Shown here piece by piece: positions 19,579-28,577 of a stretch of DNA of 64,000 bases. Under the pieces are notes generated by a model, which saw only the letters and a list, made by a program, of their open reading frames with translations, searched no databases and was not told the DNA's origin. The first letter of the stretch is position 1. The number at the start of each line of letters is the position of its first letter. Location: the NCBI GenBank assembly GCA_021324885.1, contig JAJPIF010000016.1, positions 1 to 64,000 on the forward strand. Direction: 5' to 3'. This stretch comes from Pseudomonadota bacterium (lineage in GTDB: Bacteria > Desulfobacterota > Binatia > Binatales > Binataceae). The position numbers and the translations under genes are program-made.

Positions 19579-19886
19579 TTTTGGTTACCGTCCCGGACGA
19601 ATCGACCGCGGCGCTGATTGGGCGGACGCTGGTTGAGGAACACCTGGCAGCCTGCGCCAACCTGGTCGGGCCGATCCGATCGATTTATCGATGGCAGGGA
19701 GCGGTCGAGGACGCCGCCGAGCATCTGATGCTGATCAAGACGCGCGCCAGCCACTGCGCTGCAGTGCAGGCACGGATCCAACAATTGCATCCTTATGAAG
19801 TCCCCGAAATAATCGCTCTCGAAATCAAGGAGGGTTTGCCGCAGTACCTGGACTGGATCAGGGAGTCGACCGATCGGACAGGGTAA
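19545..19886 (+). CDS. cutA: CutA divalent-cation tolerance protein
   Basis: This is a small trimeric CutA1-family protein, 113 residues, the usual size. Family blocks are LVTVPDESTAALIGRTLVEE, HLAACANLVGPIRSIYRWQG, LMLIKTRAS and HPYEVPEIIALEI. The family is linked to copper and other divalent-metal tolerance, though the mechanism is unsettled. ATG 19545 lies inside the glutaredoxin gene, with GAGGCAGG upstream. It is the last gene of the AsmA - DUF2064 - glutaredoxin - cutA run. Confidence 0.93.
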   Translation: MVVSKEDGPIVVLVTVPDESTAALIGRTLVEEHLAACANLVGPIRSIYRWQGAVEDAAEHLMLIKTRASHCAAVQARIQQLHPYEVPEIIALEIKEGLPQYLDWIRESTDRTG

Positions 19887-19958
19887 CGGTTGAATAATTG
19901 AGGCTGACTTTTGCGCCGACATCATTAAATGTCCGCGACGATTTGTTGAAGAATCTTG

Positions 19959-19988
19959 TTGACAGTAATTCGGGCGTTGGTTTAGGCT
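19959..19988 (+). promoter_or_regulatory. Putative sigma-70-type promoter of the MMPL exporter gene
   Basis: A consensus TTGACA -35 box (19959-19964) is followed after 18 bp by TAGGCT (19983-19988), which keeps the T-A....T core of a -10 box. It would start a transcript with an unusually long 5' leader of about 350 nt before the exporter start at 20345. Confidence 0.45.
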
Positions 19989-20333
19989 AGCTTAATTCTT
20001 TAAGTGGCGGGCGGCTTTAGGCGATGCTTGGAACCGCTTGGGGAGTGAGCACGCCGCCAGGTATCTCCAGAGTTCGTGCAATCCCGATCGGGCCTTGTAA
20101 AGTATTGGCTTTCCCCTGACAGGGCCTCAAGCATTGGACATCGTAACCGGAAAATGGCAAAAAGGATGACCTTCGGGGTTGTGAAAAACTCCCGGGGCAA
20201 AGGACGCGGGAACACTCTCAGCGGGTCTGCCGGACTCAGAACACGCTAAAGGCTTGGAATTTTTATTGAATCACGCTAAGCAAGCCTTCGTCACAAATCA
20301 GGTTTAGGCGCAGGTGGTTTTGGCGCGCTACAT

Positions 20334-20340
20334 GGAGGAG
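20334..20340 (+). promoter_or_regulatory. Strong ribosome-binding site supporting a TTG start
   Basis: GGAGGAG ends 4 nt before TTG 20345. Because no comparable site precedes the in-frame ATGs further in, this Shine-Dalgarno decides the start of the MMPL exporter in favour of TTG. Confidence 0.7.
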
Positions 20341-20344
20341 AGCG

Positions 20345-22879
20345 TTGGCATCCGAAATTGAGGACAGGATAAAGTCGGTTAACGAGGCCACCGGCGAGAC
20401 CAGGTGGCGGGATTCGATGCATTTCCGGCTCCCACCCGGCGTGATGGAAAGGGTTGAAGGCCGTTCCACCGAAGGCTTGGGCGGGATCGGCAAGTTCGTG
20501 CTGCGCTGGCGGGTACCGATCGGAATTCTGCTGGTATCGATCAGCTTGTTCATGATCTATGGCGTGAGCAAGGTGAAAATTGCCACTGAATTTGCGGATT
20601 TCTTCCCCAAAAACCACCGCAATGTCGAGCTCTACCGCAAGTACCATAACTACGGCGGCGCCCAGACCTTGATCATGATGGTAAGGGTGAAGAAGGGCGA
20701 CATCTTCAACTATCCCACGCTGAAGAAAATCCAGGATATCACCAGCGACGTCGACCGTCTTCCCGGCGTTAACCACCAGGAAGTAAAATCGCTCTCCTCC
20801 TATCGCCTTGCCTACGCCGAAGCGGTTCCCGGCGGTTTGGACACCAAGCCTTACATGTATCCCGAGGTGCCGACGTCCAAGGCCGCTATCGACGACCTCA
20901 GGAAACACGTGTTCGCCCATCGCGAAGAACTGCGGCAATTTATCAGCTCGGATTATAAAGCGGCCAGTATCATGGCCTCTTTCAACGAGGAGTCGCTGGA
21001 CTATCGCGAACTCTTCGACGGCATCCAGGCGATCGTAGCGAAATACCAGGACCCGGATCATCAGATTTACGTGGCGGGTGAACCGATCGTCCGTGGTTAC
21101 GGCTATCACTACCTGAAATGGATCGCGTTGTGCTTCGCGGCCGCGGTCCTCGCGATGATCCTGTTGCTGTATATCAGCCTTGGCCATCGCAGCCGCTGGT
21201 GGGCGCCGATCGTAACCGGCACCCTGTCGGCGGTTTGGGGTTTGGGATTCGTTGGCTGGATGGGTTACAACTTCGACCCCGTCATGCTGGTCATCCCGTT
21301 CATCCTGACCGCCCGCGATCTGAGTCACGGTATTCAGTGGCAGGGGCGCTACTACAATGAGCTTGACGCCTGCAAGGACAAGTACGTCGCGATCGTTGCC
21401 ACTACGAACTACATGTTACCGCCGGGATTCCTGTCGATCATCGCCGATATCGCGGGAATCATTTTCGTGTCACTCGGCGGTATCCCGGTTCTCCATCATA
21501 TCGGTCTTGCGGGCGCGGTCTGGCTCGCGTCGAGCTTGACGATGGTATTCGTGTTCGAACCGATCTTCCTGAGCTTCTCCCCTGTTCCCCGACTCAAGGG
21601 AGGCGCGTTCGGCGAGAAGCTGTGGAACGACTTCACGCCCAACTTCCTCAAGACTGCGCTATCGGCGTTGGTGCAGATTCCGGTCACTCCCGGCAAAGTG
21701 CGCGGTGTACTGCTGCTGTTCGCCGCTGGCATCATGGCGTGGGGCATCGCCGCGGGTGAACGGGCCAAGATCGGCTATTCAACGCCTGGTACCCCGCTCT
21801 ACAAGGCCAATAGCAAGGTCAACCAGGATATCAAGGCGATTTCGGATTACTTCCCAACCGATGAAGGCTGGGTGATTCTGACCACGCCGGCCTATCCTGA
21901 TCCCCAATCAGTGCTGGGTCCGGACGTGCTGCGGATGGCGGACGACATGCGGGATTACATGCTGACCGACCCCCGGATGAAGCAGGTGATCTCGTTTGGT
22001 TCGACTATTATTCGCCCCTTCGACCAGATGTTCCATTACGCGCATCCGAAATTCTTCGCGATTCCGCGCAATCCGCAGCAGTCAGGTAACCTGTGGTATC
22101 TGTTTTTGGGCGGAACGGCGCCAGGTGAAATGGAGCAATTCATTTCGAGCACCGCGGCGCAGGACACCTGTATCCGGATCCTGATGAAGGATCACACCTA
22201 CACGACCCTGGCTGACGCCACCAAGGGGCTGCAGGATTTCGTGGCCAAGTACGTAGCTACCAATCCCCACCTGTCCAAGGTGAAGGTGCTGTACATGGGC
22301 GGTATCGCCGGTCTGTACGCGGCGGCCAACGACGTTTTGTTCAAGCTCGACCTGATCAACATCACGTTCGTGCTGCTGGTGATCTTCGTCTTCTCGGTGC
22401 TCGCCTTCCGTTCGATCGTGGCAGGTATCCTGTTCGTGCTCTCCTGCGTGCTGGCGAATTTCGCGGCGTTCATCTACATGCGCCTGCGCGATATCGGCCT
22501 GACCATCGATACCCTGCCGGTCATTTCGCTGGGTATCGGACTTGGCGTTGACTATGGAATCTATGTGGTCGCGCGCATTCAGGACGAGGTCATGCGCGGC
22601 GTCAGCGTCGAGGACGCGATCATCACGGGCATATCGGCCACCGGTGCGGCGGTGTTCTCGACCTTCTCGGTCATGGTCGGCGGTATTGTGCCGTGGGCGT
22701 TTTCACCGTTGCTCTTCCACAATCAGATGAGCGTGCTGCTGACCTTCCTGATGTTCACCAACATGTTCGCCGGCGTTCTGATCCTGCCGTCGTTCATCGC
22801 ATGGTCGCGCAGCGGCTTCATCTGCAAGTACGAGGTGCCGTCGTCCAAACAGGCGCAAAGCCAGCTCGCGGCCAGCTAA
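20345..22879 (+). CDS. MMPL/RND-superfamily lipid or hydrophobic-substrate exporter
   Basis: This is an inner-membrane transporter of 844 residues with the two-fold MMPL layout: TM1 (VPIGILLVSISLFMIYGV), a large periplasmic loop, TM2-6, a second TM and loop, then TM8-12. RND-type motifs include PVMLVIPFILTARDLSHGIQ in the first half and LPVISLGIGLGVDYGIYVVA in the second, where charged residues in mid-membrane form the proton pathway. It resembles HpnN and steroid/hydrocarbon-associated MMPL proteins rather than drug pumps, but the cargo is unknown. It is a single-gene unit with its own promoter, leader and terminator. It is adjacent to a catabolic block rich in cyclic-substrate enzymes, so uptake or export of a hydrophobic compound is a reasonable guess only. 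Confidence 0.88.
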   Translation: MASEIEDRIKSVNEATGETRWRDSMHFRLPPGVMERVEGRSTEGLGGIGKFVLRWRVPIGILLVSISLFMIYGVSKVKIATEFADFFPKNHRNVELYRKYHNYGGAQTLIMMVRVKKGDIFNYPTLKKIQDITSDVDRLPGVNHQEVKSLSSYRLAYAEAVPGGLDTKPYMYPEVPTSKAAIDDLRKHVFAHREELRQFISSDYKAASIMASFNEESLDYRELFDGIQAIVAKYQDPDHQIYVAGEPIVRGYGYHYLKWIALCFAAAVLAMILLLYISLGHRSRWWAPIVTGTLSAVWGLGFVGWMGYNFDPVMLVIPFILTARDLSHGIQWQGRYYNELDACKDKYVAIVATTNYMLPPGFLSIIADIAGIIFVSLGGIPVLHHIGLAGAVWLASSLTMVFVFEPIFLSFSPVPRLKGGAFGEKLWNDFTPNFLKTALSALVQIPVTPGKVRGVLLLFAAGIMAWGIAAGERAKIGYSTPGTPLYKANSKVNQDIKAISDYFPTDEGWVILTTPAYPDPQSVLGPDVLRMADDMRDYMLTDPRMKQVISFGSTIIRPFDQMFHYAHPKFFAIPRNPQQSGNLWYLFLGGTAPGEMEQFISSTAAQDTCIRILMKDHTYTTLADATKGLQDFVAKYVATNPHLSKVKVLYMGGIAGLYAAANDVLFKLDLINITFVLLVIFVFSVLAFRSIVAGILFVLSCVLANFAAFIYMRLRDIGLTIDTLPVISLGIGLGVDYGIYVVARIQDEVMRGVSVEDAIITGISATGAAVFSTFSVMVGGIVPWAFSPLLFHNQMSVLLTFLMFTNMFAGVLILPSFIAWSRSGFICKYEVPSSKQAQSQLAAS

Positions 22880-22902
22880 TCTGGTCAGGACATTGACCGT
22901 GG

Positions 22903-22942
22903 ATCCCCGGTTGCGCGAGGACGCGCAACCGGGGATTTTTTT
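22903..22942 (+). terminator. Rho-independent terminator after the MMPL exporter
   Basis: A 15-bp perfect stem (ATCCCCGGTTGCGCG at 22903-22917 with its complement at 22922-22936) closes a 4-nt loop and runs directly into seven Ts (22936-22942). It lies 24 bp after the exporter stop codon and is a textbook intrinsic terminator. Confidence 0.95.
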
Positions 22943-23121
22943 ATTCCGGTGCCGCGGTATGAACACGTGGAGGACGGGAATGATAGGATTTGGCTTGGTG
23001 CTGGTTCGCTCCGGGAGCCGCGCGGCCACGCGACCTCGGCCTGAAGCAGCCGAAAAGCGGCGAGTTGCGCCGGATGAAGCTCAGGGTTTTCAGGTAAGGG
23101 CCCATTTGGCGTAAGCAGCTC

Positions 23122-24663
23122 ATGTTCAAGGTCAAGCATCTGCCGATCGATACGCTGCGCGAACACGTGATCACGATTCATCAGAACGCGGTGCGCAACG
23201 GCAATCTGGGGTTCAATCCACTGGATCGCGCGCAGGTCCGCGGGGTGCATCCGGTCACCGGTGACATGCGCGAGGTCGTCGGTGTACTCAACTTCTGCTC
23301 TGACCTGCTCGTCCAGCCCGATGAGATCGGGTTGAGCGAACAGGCGTTTCACGACCTCGGCCTGCCCGAGGGTTGCGCCGTTACGGCCACGTTGGCGACC
23401 GCGCCTGAGAGTGTTGACCTGGTGCGTGCCAAGCTTCGGGGGGGACGGCTAAGCCGCGGCGCTTTTCACGAAATCCTGACCGACATTTGCGCTCATCGTT
23501 ACTCCCGCGTGGAACTGACGATGTTCGTTCTGGCCTGCGCCCTCAAGACGCTGGATAGCGTGGAGGTGGTCGATTACACACAGGCCATGATCGATACCGG
23601 CGCAACGCTCGATTTCGGCCCCGGACCGATCGCGGATAAACACTCGGTGGGCGGGGTGCCCGGCAATCGCACCACCATGATCGTGGTGCCAATCATCACC
23701 GCCCTGGGTCTGAAGATGCCCAAGACCTCGTCGCGCGCGATCACCAGTCCCGCGGGAACCGCTGACACGATGGGAGTGATGGCGGAGGTGGCGTTGTCCG
23801 CGAGTCGTTTGCGCCAAATCGTGGAGAGCACGGGCGGATGTATAGCCTGGGGCGGCGCCGTCAATCTCGCCCCGGCTGATGACATCCTGATCACGGTCGA
23901 ACGGCCGATGGAGGTTGATACCGAGGCGCAGATGGTTGCCTCGATTCTGGCCAAGAAAAAGTCGGTCGGCGCAACTCACGTCGTGATTGACCTTCCAGTT
24001 GGCCGCACAGCCAAGATCGCAACTGCCGACGCCGCCCGGGAATTATCGGATTTGTTCCGCGTGGTAGCGGCGCGGATCGGGGTACGCGTCGAAATCGTAA
24101 TCAGCGCCGCGCTCGGACCAATTGGCCGCGGCATCGGCCCCAGGCTGGAGGCCCTGGATGTGATGAAGGTCCTCCGACGCGAGCCGGGAGCGCCGGCGGA
24201 CCTGCGTGAAAAGTCGCTGCATCTGGCCGCTCGCATCCTGGAGATGACCGACCACGTTGCTGCTCCTTACGGATATGCGACCGCGCGCCGAGTGCTGGAC
24301 TCGGGTGAGGCGCTGCGCCAATTCCAGCGGATAGTCGAGGCCCAGGGGGCCCGCCAATTGCCCCCGCCGGCTCTTTATTGCGAAACCATAAAATCCTCCG
24401 GCGAAGGCCGCATCAGCGAGTTCGATTGCTGGGAGATCGCGCGCATCGCCAAACTGGCGGGGGCGCCGGCCAATGTTTCCGCCGGCGTGCTGTTGCTCAA
24501 GAATGTCGGCGACGTCGCGGCCAGAGGCGAACCGCTAATGGAAGTGCACGCGGAGAGCGCGATGCAACTTGAATTCGCCCGCGAATACGCCAACACTCAT
24601 CCCGATATCGTGCAATTCGCGGCAGAAAAAGCGGATCCAAAACCTCGCGGGGAAAAGCCGTGA
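23122..24663 (+). CDS. Thymidine phosphorylase family / AMP phosphorylase-like enzyme
   Basis: This is a 513-residue nucleoside (monophosphate) phosphorylase. An N-terminal domain of about 90 residues (VRGVHPVTGDM, LGLPEGCAVTATLA) precedes the pyrimidine phosphorylase core, which shows KHSVGGVPGNRTTMIVVPI and SSRAITSPAGTADTMGVMA. This long form matches the archaeal AMP phosphorylase / putative thymidine phosphorylase group, which phosphorolyses nucleoside 5'-monophosphates to ribose-1,5-bisphosphate plus base. The partners of the archaeal NMP pathway (ribose-1,5-bisphosphate isomerase, RuBisCO) are not in this window, so a simpler nucleoside salvage role is equally possible. The stop shares bases (GTGA) with the start of a truncated luciferase-like frame. 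Confidence 0.85.
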   Translation: MFKVKHLPIDTLREHVITIHQNAVRNGNLGFNPLDRAQVRGVHPVTGDMREVVGVLNFCSDLLVQPDEIGLSEQAFHDLGLPEGCAVTATLATAPESVDLVRAKLRGGRLSRGAFHEILTDICAHRYSRVELTMFVLACALKTLDSVEVVDYTQAMIDTGATLDFGPGPIADKHSVGGVPGNRTTMIVVPIITALGLKMPKTSSRAITSPAGTADTMGVMAEVALSASRLRQIVESTGGCIAWGGAVNLAPADDILITVERPMEVDTEAQMVASILAKKKSVGATHVVIDLPVGRTAKIATADAARELSDLFRVVAARIGVRVEIVISAALGPIGRGIGPRLEALDVMKVLRREPGAPADLREKSLHLAARILEMTDHVAAPYGYATARRVLDSGEALRQFQRIVEAQGARQLPPPALYCETIKSSGEGRISEFDCWEIARIAKLAGAPANVSAGVLLLKNVGDVAARGEPLMEVHAESAMQLEFAREYANTHPDIVQFAAEKADPKPRGEKP

Positions 24664-24881
24664 AAATCGGCGTACGTTCGTTTATCACTGCGGATACAAT
24701 GCGCGCTGATGCGCTCGGCAGGGTCTGCGCAGCATTGGGGCTTGAGTCGATGTGGATGCGCGATCATCCAGTTCCGCCCGTCGCGCACCAGGCCGAGATC
24801 ACCGGAGCGTTCCTTACCCAGATGGCTACATGGCGACGTAGCGGGGCGACCCCGCCCGGAACTCGCCAGTTCCTTCCTTGA
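24660..24881 (+). pseudogene. N-terminal remnant of a luciferase-like (LLM) oxidoreductase
   Basis: The frame starts at GTG 24660, overlapping the previous stop, and encodes 73 residues. The first 45 or so (KIGVRSFITADT, then LESMWMRDHPVPPV) align well with the first beta-alpha unit of the two intact LLM proteins at 28578 and 38210 (KIGVASVITDQT and ESAFIGEHAVIPV). After TGAFLTQ the similarity stops, and the remaining residues (TWRRSGATPP...) look unlike the family. An intact LLM protein is about 290 residues, so this is a 5' fragment left by deletion, not a working enzyme. Confidence 0.65.
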
Positions 24882-24929
24882 ATCATTAGTGGTTGCTTGT
24901 AGTGGTCGGTTTCACCCTCGTCTCCCGCC

Positions 24930-27398
24930 ATGCACGCTGTTGGAGTTCGCCTGCGCCGGCAGCGGGCTGGAAGAGAGCTGAATAAGGCGGAAAGAATCGG
25001 TTGCGTGGCTGTAATCAGAAATAGCAATCCCGCATTCGGCGGTCCCGGCATCGAGCCGCGATGGACGCGGGGCGCCAAGGACGGTGTCGGCACTGCGCAC
25101 GCGGTTGCCAGCGGCGTGTGGTACACGCTTTCCGGTGGCGTAGTCAGCGAGGTTTTCTACCCCACTATCGATCGGCCGCAAATCCGCGATCTTCAATTTC
25201 TCATTACCGACGGCGAGACCTTTTTCCACGACGAGCGGCGCCATCTCGATTCCCGCATGATGCGCCCGGAGCCGTACGCCTTGGGATATGAGCTGGTCAA
25301 CACCGATCGTCATGGGCGTTACCGCCTGGTTAAGGAAGTTATTGCCGATCCGCGCCGGGCGTGCATGCTGATGCGAACCCGATTGGAAGGCACGCGGGCA
25401 CTGCTGCCTCAGTTGCGTTTGTTCGTACTGCTCGCGCCGCACCTGGAAGTGGGTGGATGGGGCAACCTGGGCAACGTAGCCGACGTCGCCGGCCGCATGA
25501 TTCTGACTGCGCATCGTGGGAGCACCTGGCTTGCGTTAGGCGCGACGATTCCTTTCCTCCGGTGTTCGTGCGGGTACGTTGGCAGCACCGACGGATGGCA
25601 GGATCTGGCCGACAATTTCGAGATGGATTACGAATTCGACTGTGCCGGGCCTGGTAATATCGCGTTGACCGGGGAACTGGATATCGGCCAGACGCGCGAG
25701 TTCACAGTCGGTCTGGCTTTTGGCGACAGTCTGCATCGCGCGGTCACCACCCTGTTCCAATCGCTGGGCGTTCCCTACCAGGTAAATCAGGCGCGCTTCA
25801 ACACGGAGTGGGGCAGGGCGTGCGAGCGCGCGCTGCCGCTTGACGGTTATGCGGCGGACGCCGGACAGCTTTATCGGGCCAGCCACAACCTGCTGCTTTC
25901 GCATGAGGACAAGAGATTTCCCGGCGCCATCATCGCCTCTTTAGGAATTCCGTGGGGCGAGTCGCGCGGCGATGAGGACCTCGGGGGTTACCACCTGGTC
26001 TGGACGCGTGATTTGGTCCACGCCGCCACCGGTTTGATGGCCTCAGGCGACACCGAGGTCGCGGTGCGGGCGCTCATCTACCTGGCCTGCCTGCAATTGC
26101 CCGACGGCGGCTTTTACCAGAACTTCTGGATCAACGGCGAACCGTACTGGCGCGGCGTCCAGCTCGACGAAGTCGCGCTGCCGATCCTGCTGGCGTGGCG
26201 TTTATGGCAGGCCGAAGCGCTGGTGGATTTCAATCCCTATCCGATGGTTATGAACGCGGCGGCCTACCTGATCTCCAAGGGACCGGTTACACCGCAGGAG
26301 CGATGGGAGGAGAACAGCGGCTTGTCGCCGTCAACTCTGGCCAGCAACATCGCGGCATTGGTTTGCGCCGCCGGTTTCGCGCGCGCCGCTGGTGACGAGG
26401 TTTCCTCGTTGTTTCTCCAGCAGTACGCCGATTTTCTCGAAGCGCACATCGAGGACTGGACGGTAACGACCGACGGCGTGCTGTTGCCCGGCGTGCGGCG
26501 CCATTACATTCGCATCAATCCAGTGGAGCCGGACGACGTCGAGCCTGACAAGGATCCGAATCGGGGCATATTACTCATTCGTAACCGCGCTCCGGGCAAG
26601 CGGGCGCTGTTTCAAGCCAGGGAGATTGTTGACGCTGGTTTCCTGGAACTGGTGCGATACGGAATACGAAAGCCCGGCGACACTTTAATCGAGGATTCGC
26701 TCCAGGTCATCGACGCGCTGCTGAAAGTGGATACGCCCTTCGGCCCCTGCTGGCGTCGATACAACCACGACGGGTACGGGGAGGGCGATGACGGCAGTCC
26801 GTTCAAAGGTTGGGGCCGCGGGCGGGCATGGCCGCTGCTGACTGGTGAACGCGGCCATTATGAAATGGCGGCCGGCCGCAGTGCGCGCCCCTACATAGCC
26901 GCGATGGAGAAATTCGCGTCATCCGGAGGTTTGCTGTCCGAACAGATTTGGGACGAGGCGGATCGGCCGGAATTCCTGCTCTTTTTCGGCCGTCCCACGG
27001 GTTCGGCAATGCCTTTGATGTGGGCGCATGCCGAGTACGTGAAGCTGCTGCGCTCAGCCTGCGACGGCGCCGTGTTTGATCTGATTCCGGAAGTCGCGCA
27101 GCGTTATCGCAACTCCCCTCCCAAACCGCCTGAGATCTGGAAATTCAATCGCCAGGTGCGAGCGGTGCGCGCGCCGGTGACGGTGAGGGTCCAGACTGAC
27201 CAGCCCTTTATGCTGCACTGGACGCTTGACGAATGGCGGCATGCTACGGATACGCAGTCGGTCTCCACCGCTCTTGGAATTGATTTCGTGGACATAGCTG
27301 TTCCGATGGGCCAGTCAGCGCCGCTGCGCTTCACGTTCATGTGGGCGCGCGGCCAGCGCTGGGAAGGACGCGATTTCCAGATCGAAGTACTCGCGTGA
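24930..27398 (+). CDS. Glycoside hydrolase family 15 (glucoamylase / glucodextranase-like)
   Basis: This is an alpha-glucan exo-hydrolase of 822 residues from ATG 24930. The N-terminal beta-sandwich is recognisable by AFGGPGIEPRWTRGAKDGVG, FYPTIDRPQIRDLQFLITDG and FHDERRH; the (alpha/alpha)6 catalytic barrel follows. The substrate region HLVWTRDLVHAATG and the acid-bearing segment ERWEENSGLSPSTLASNIAA are present, and the late segment GSAMPLMWAHAEYVKLLRS is typical. A GTG start at 25005 would remove 25 poorly conserved residues and is quite possible. No signal peptide is visible, so a cytoplasmic role in glycogen or trehalose-type glucan breakdown is likely. A debranching-type enzyme lies at the far right of the window but is not linked to it. 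Confidence 0.9.
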   Translation: MHAVGVRLRRQRAGRELNKAERIGCVAVIRNSNPAFGGPGIEPRWTRGAKDGVGTAHAVASGVWYTLSGGVVSEVFYPTIDRPQIRDLQFLITDGETFFHDERRHLDSRMMRPEPYALGYELVNTDRHGRYRLVKEVIADPRRACMLMRTRLEGTRALLPQLRLFVLLAPHLEVGGWGNLGNVADVAGRMILTAHRGSTWLALGATIPFLRCSCGYVGSTDGWQDLADNFEMDYEFDCAGPGNIALTGELDIGQTREFTVGLAFGDSLHRAVTTLFQSLGVPYQVNQARFNTEWGRACERALPLDGYAADAGQLYRASHNLLLSHEDKRFPGAIIASLGIPWGESRGDEDLGGYHLVWTRDLVHAATGLMASGDTEVAVRALIYLACLQLPDGGFYQNFWINGEPYWRGVQLDEVALPILLAWRLWQAEALVDFNPYPMVMNAAAYLISKGPVTPQERWEENSGLSPSTLASNIAALVCAAGFARAAGDEVSSLFLQQYADFLEAHIEDWTVTTDGVLLPGVRRHYIRINPVEPDDVEPDKDPNRGILLIRNRAPGKRALFQAREIVDAGFLELVRYGIRKPGDTLIEDSLQVIDALLKVDTPFGPCWRRYNHDGYGEGDDGSPFKGWGRGRAWPLLTGERGHYEMAAGRSARPYIAAMEKFASSGGLLSEQIWDEADRPEFLLFFGRPTGSAMPLMWAHAEYVKLLRSACDGAVFDLIPEVAQRYRNSPPKPPEIWKFNRQVRAVRAPVTVRVQTDQPFMLHWTLDEWRHATDTQSVSTALGIDFVDIAVPMGQSAPLRFTFMWARGQRWEGRDFQIEVLA

Positions 27399-27436
27399 CT
27401 GCCAATTCCTGAGGCGCGCGCAATTAATCGATCAAA

Positions 27437-28381
27437 TCAATTTGTCGGCGCTTTTTTTTCCAAAAGCAGTTCGGGTGCAAGCGCCTCTACCATGCGGCGA
27501 ATGCCGTCGCGCCAGTCCACCCTGGTGCCGCCGACCAGCGATTGCATCCGCGTCAGGTCGGGGCAGAGGCTGCCGAACGCCTTCGGGTTGTCGACGTAGG
27601 TCGGCGACAGGCCGGTCAGCTCGCCCAGATAACCGCACCATTGCTCGATCGAAACCCGCGGTTCGCCCGCAAAGTTGGTCAGCGTTACGGAAGGGCTGGC
27701 GGCGGCGAGGAGGCGCGGAATTTTTTCGATGTAATCATCGGTGTGCAGCAGATTGTAGTAGTTGGGCCGATCCGGATGGACTTCGATCGGCGCGCCATTC
27801 TTCATCATCATCAGATGGAAGTACGGCCATCCGCCCCAATCGCCATAGGGAACGCACAGGCGTGCGATCGTGGTGGGAATGCCGAACTGGCGCGCCGCGA
27901 ACATGCACACCCTCTCCCCGGCGATTTTCGAAATCGAGTAGGTGGGTGACATCACCCGATGATTGTCGGCCAGCGGATCGGATTCCTTGCGCGGTTGATG
28001 GCCGCGGTATTCGTAAACGCCGGTGGTCGACATGTGCAGAAAGGCGCGGGCGCGCCGGCATCGCGCCATCAGGAAGCCGACCCCCTCGGCATTGGCCGGA
28101 AAATCGCGATCGAAGCGGTTCGATCTGCCGACCGCGCAGTTGATCACGTAGTCGATATCTTCGGGAATCGCCGCTAAGGTTTCCGGATCTTCCAGATCAG
28201 CGGCGATCGGGATGCCGCCCAGTTCCTCGATCGCGCGGCGATCTTCCGCTCTTGCGTAACGCGCCATCGCATAAACTTTGCCGACCTTGCTGTATTCGCG
28301 GACCAGCGGTCGCGAAACCATCCCCGTGGCGCCCGTAATCAGGATCTTTTTGCGCTCAAAGCTGACCGGCTCGAATGCCAT
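27437..28381 (-). CDS. NAD-dependent epimerase/dehydratase (extended SDR)
   Basis: This is a 314-residue extended SDR. The Rossmann glycine loop is TGATGMVSRPLV, and the catalytic YxxxK is YSISK in the segment SPTYSISKIAGERV. A substrate-domain segment HTDDYIEKIPRLL and a final TRVDWRDGIRRMVEAL complete the fold. ATG 28381 is supported by GGGGAG about 10 nt upstream; the frame continues upstream to 28432 without support. Substrate is unknown: a nucleotide sugar or a sterol-like alcohol are the usual options. It converges on the GH15 gene and is divergent from an LLM oxidoreductase gene, with 196 bp between them. Confidence 0.85.
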   Translation of the reverse strand: MAFEPVSFERKKILITGATGMVSRPLVREYSKVGKVYAMARYARAEDRRAIEELGGIPIAADLEDPETLAAIPEDIDYVINCAVGRSNRFDRDFPANAEGVGFLMARCRRARAFLHMSTTGVYEYRGHQPRKESDPLADNHRVMSPTYSISKIAGERVCMFAARQFGIPTTIARLCVPYGDWGGWPYFHLMMMKNGAPIEVHPDRPNYYNLLHTDDYIEKIPRLLAAASPSVTLTNFAGEPRVSIEQWCGYLGELTGLSPTYVDNPKAFGSLCPDLTRMQSLVGGTRVDWRDGIRRMVEALAPELLLEKKAPTN

Positions 28382-28577
28382 TGAAATTTCTCCCCGCGAT
28401 GAAGCATCCAGCGTACTATCAGACCGCGGCACAAAGCCAGATTTGCCCTGGCCGTGTGGGACAGCCTGCGCTCCGGTCCCGCTGGGAACTTATTTTACCC
28501 GGCCTTTTCCGTTTGGAGCCATTGATCGGTCGCGTTATAAGAGGATGAACCAAATTCGGCGCGGCCGGAGCAGTATC

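Larger units (their letters stand above)
19887..20344. other. 458-bp gene-free region upstream of the MMPL exporter
   Basis: No convincing coding frame is present. It contains a good sigma-70-like promoter (19959-19988), then about 355 bases of presumed leader with GC-rich inverted segments (for example GGCGGGCGGC near 20006 and GCCGCC near 20050), ending at a strong ribosome-binding site. No known riboswitch class could be recognised by eye. Confidence 0.5.

Noticed and set aside
20345-22879. Naming the MMPL exporter hpnN
   Set aside because: Similarity is at superfamily level and no hopanoid gene is nearby.
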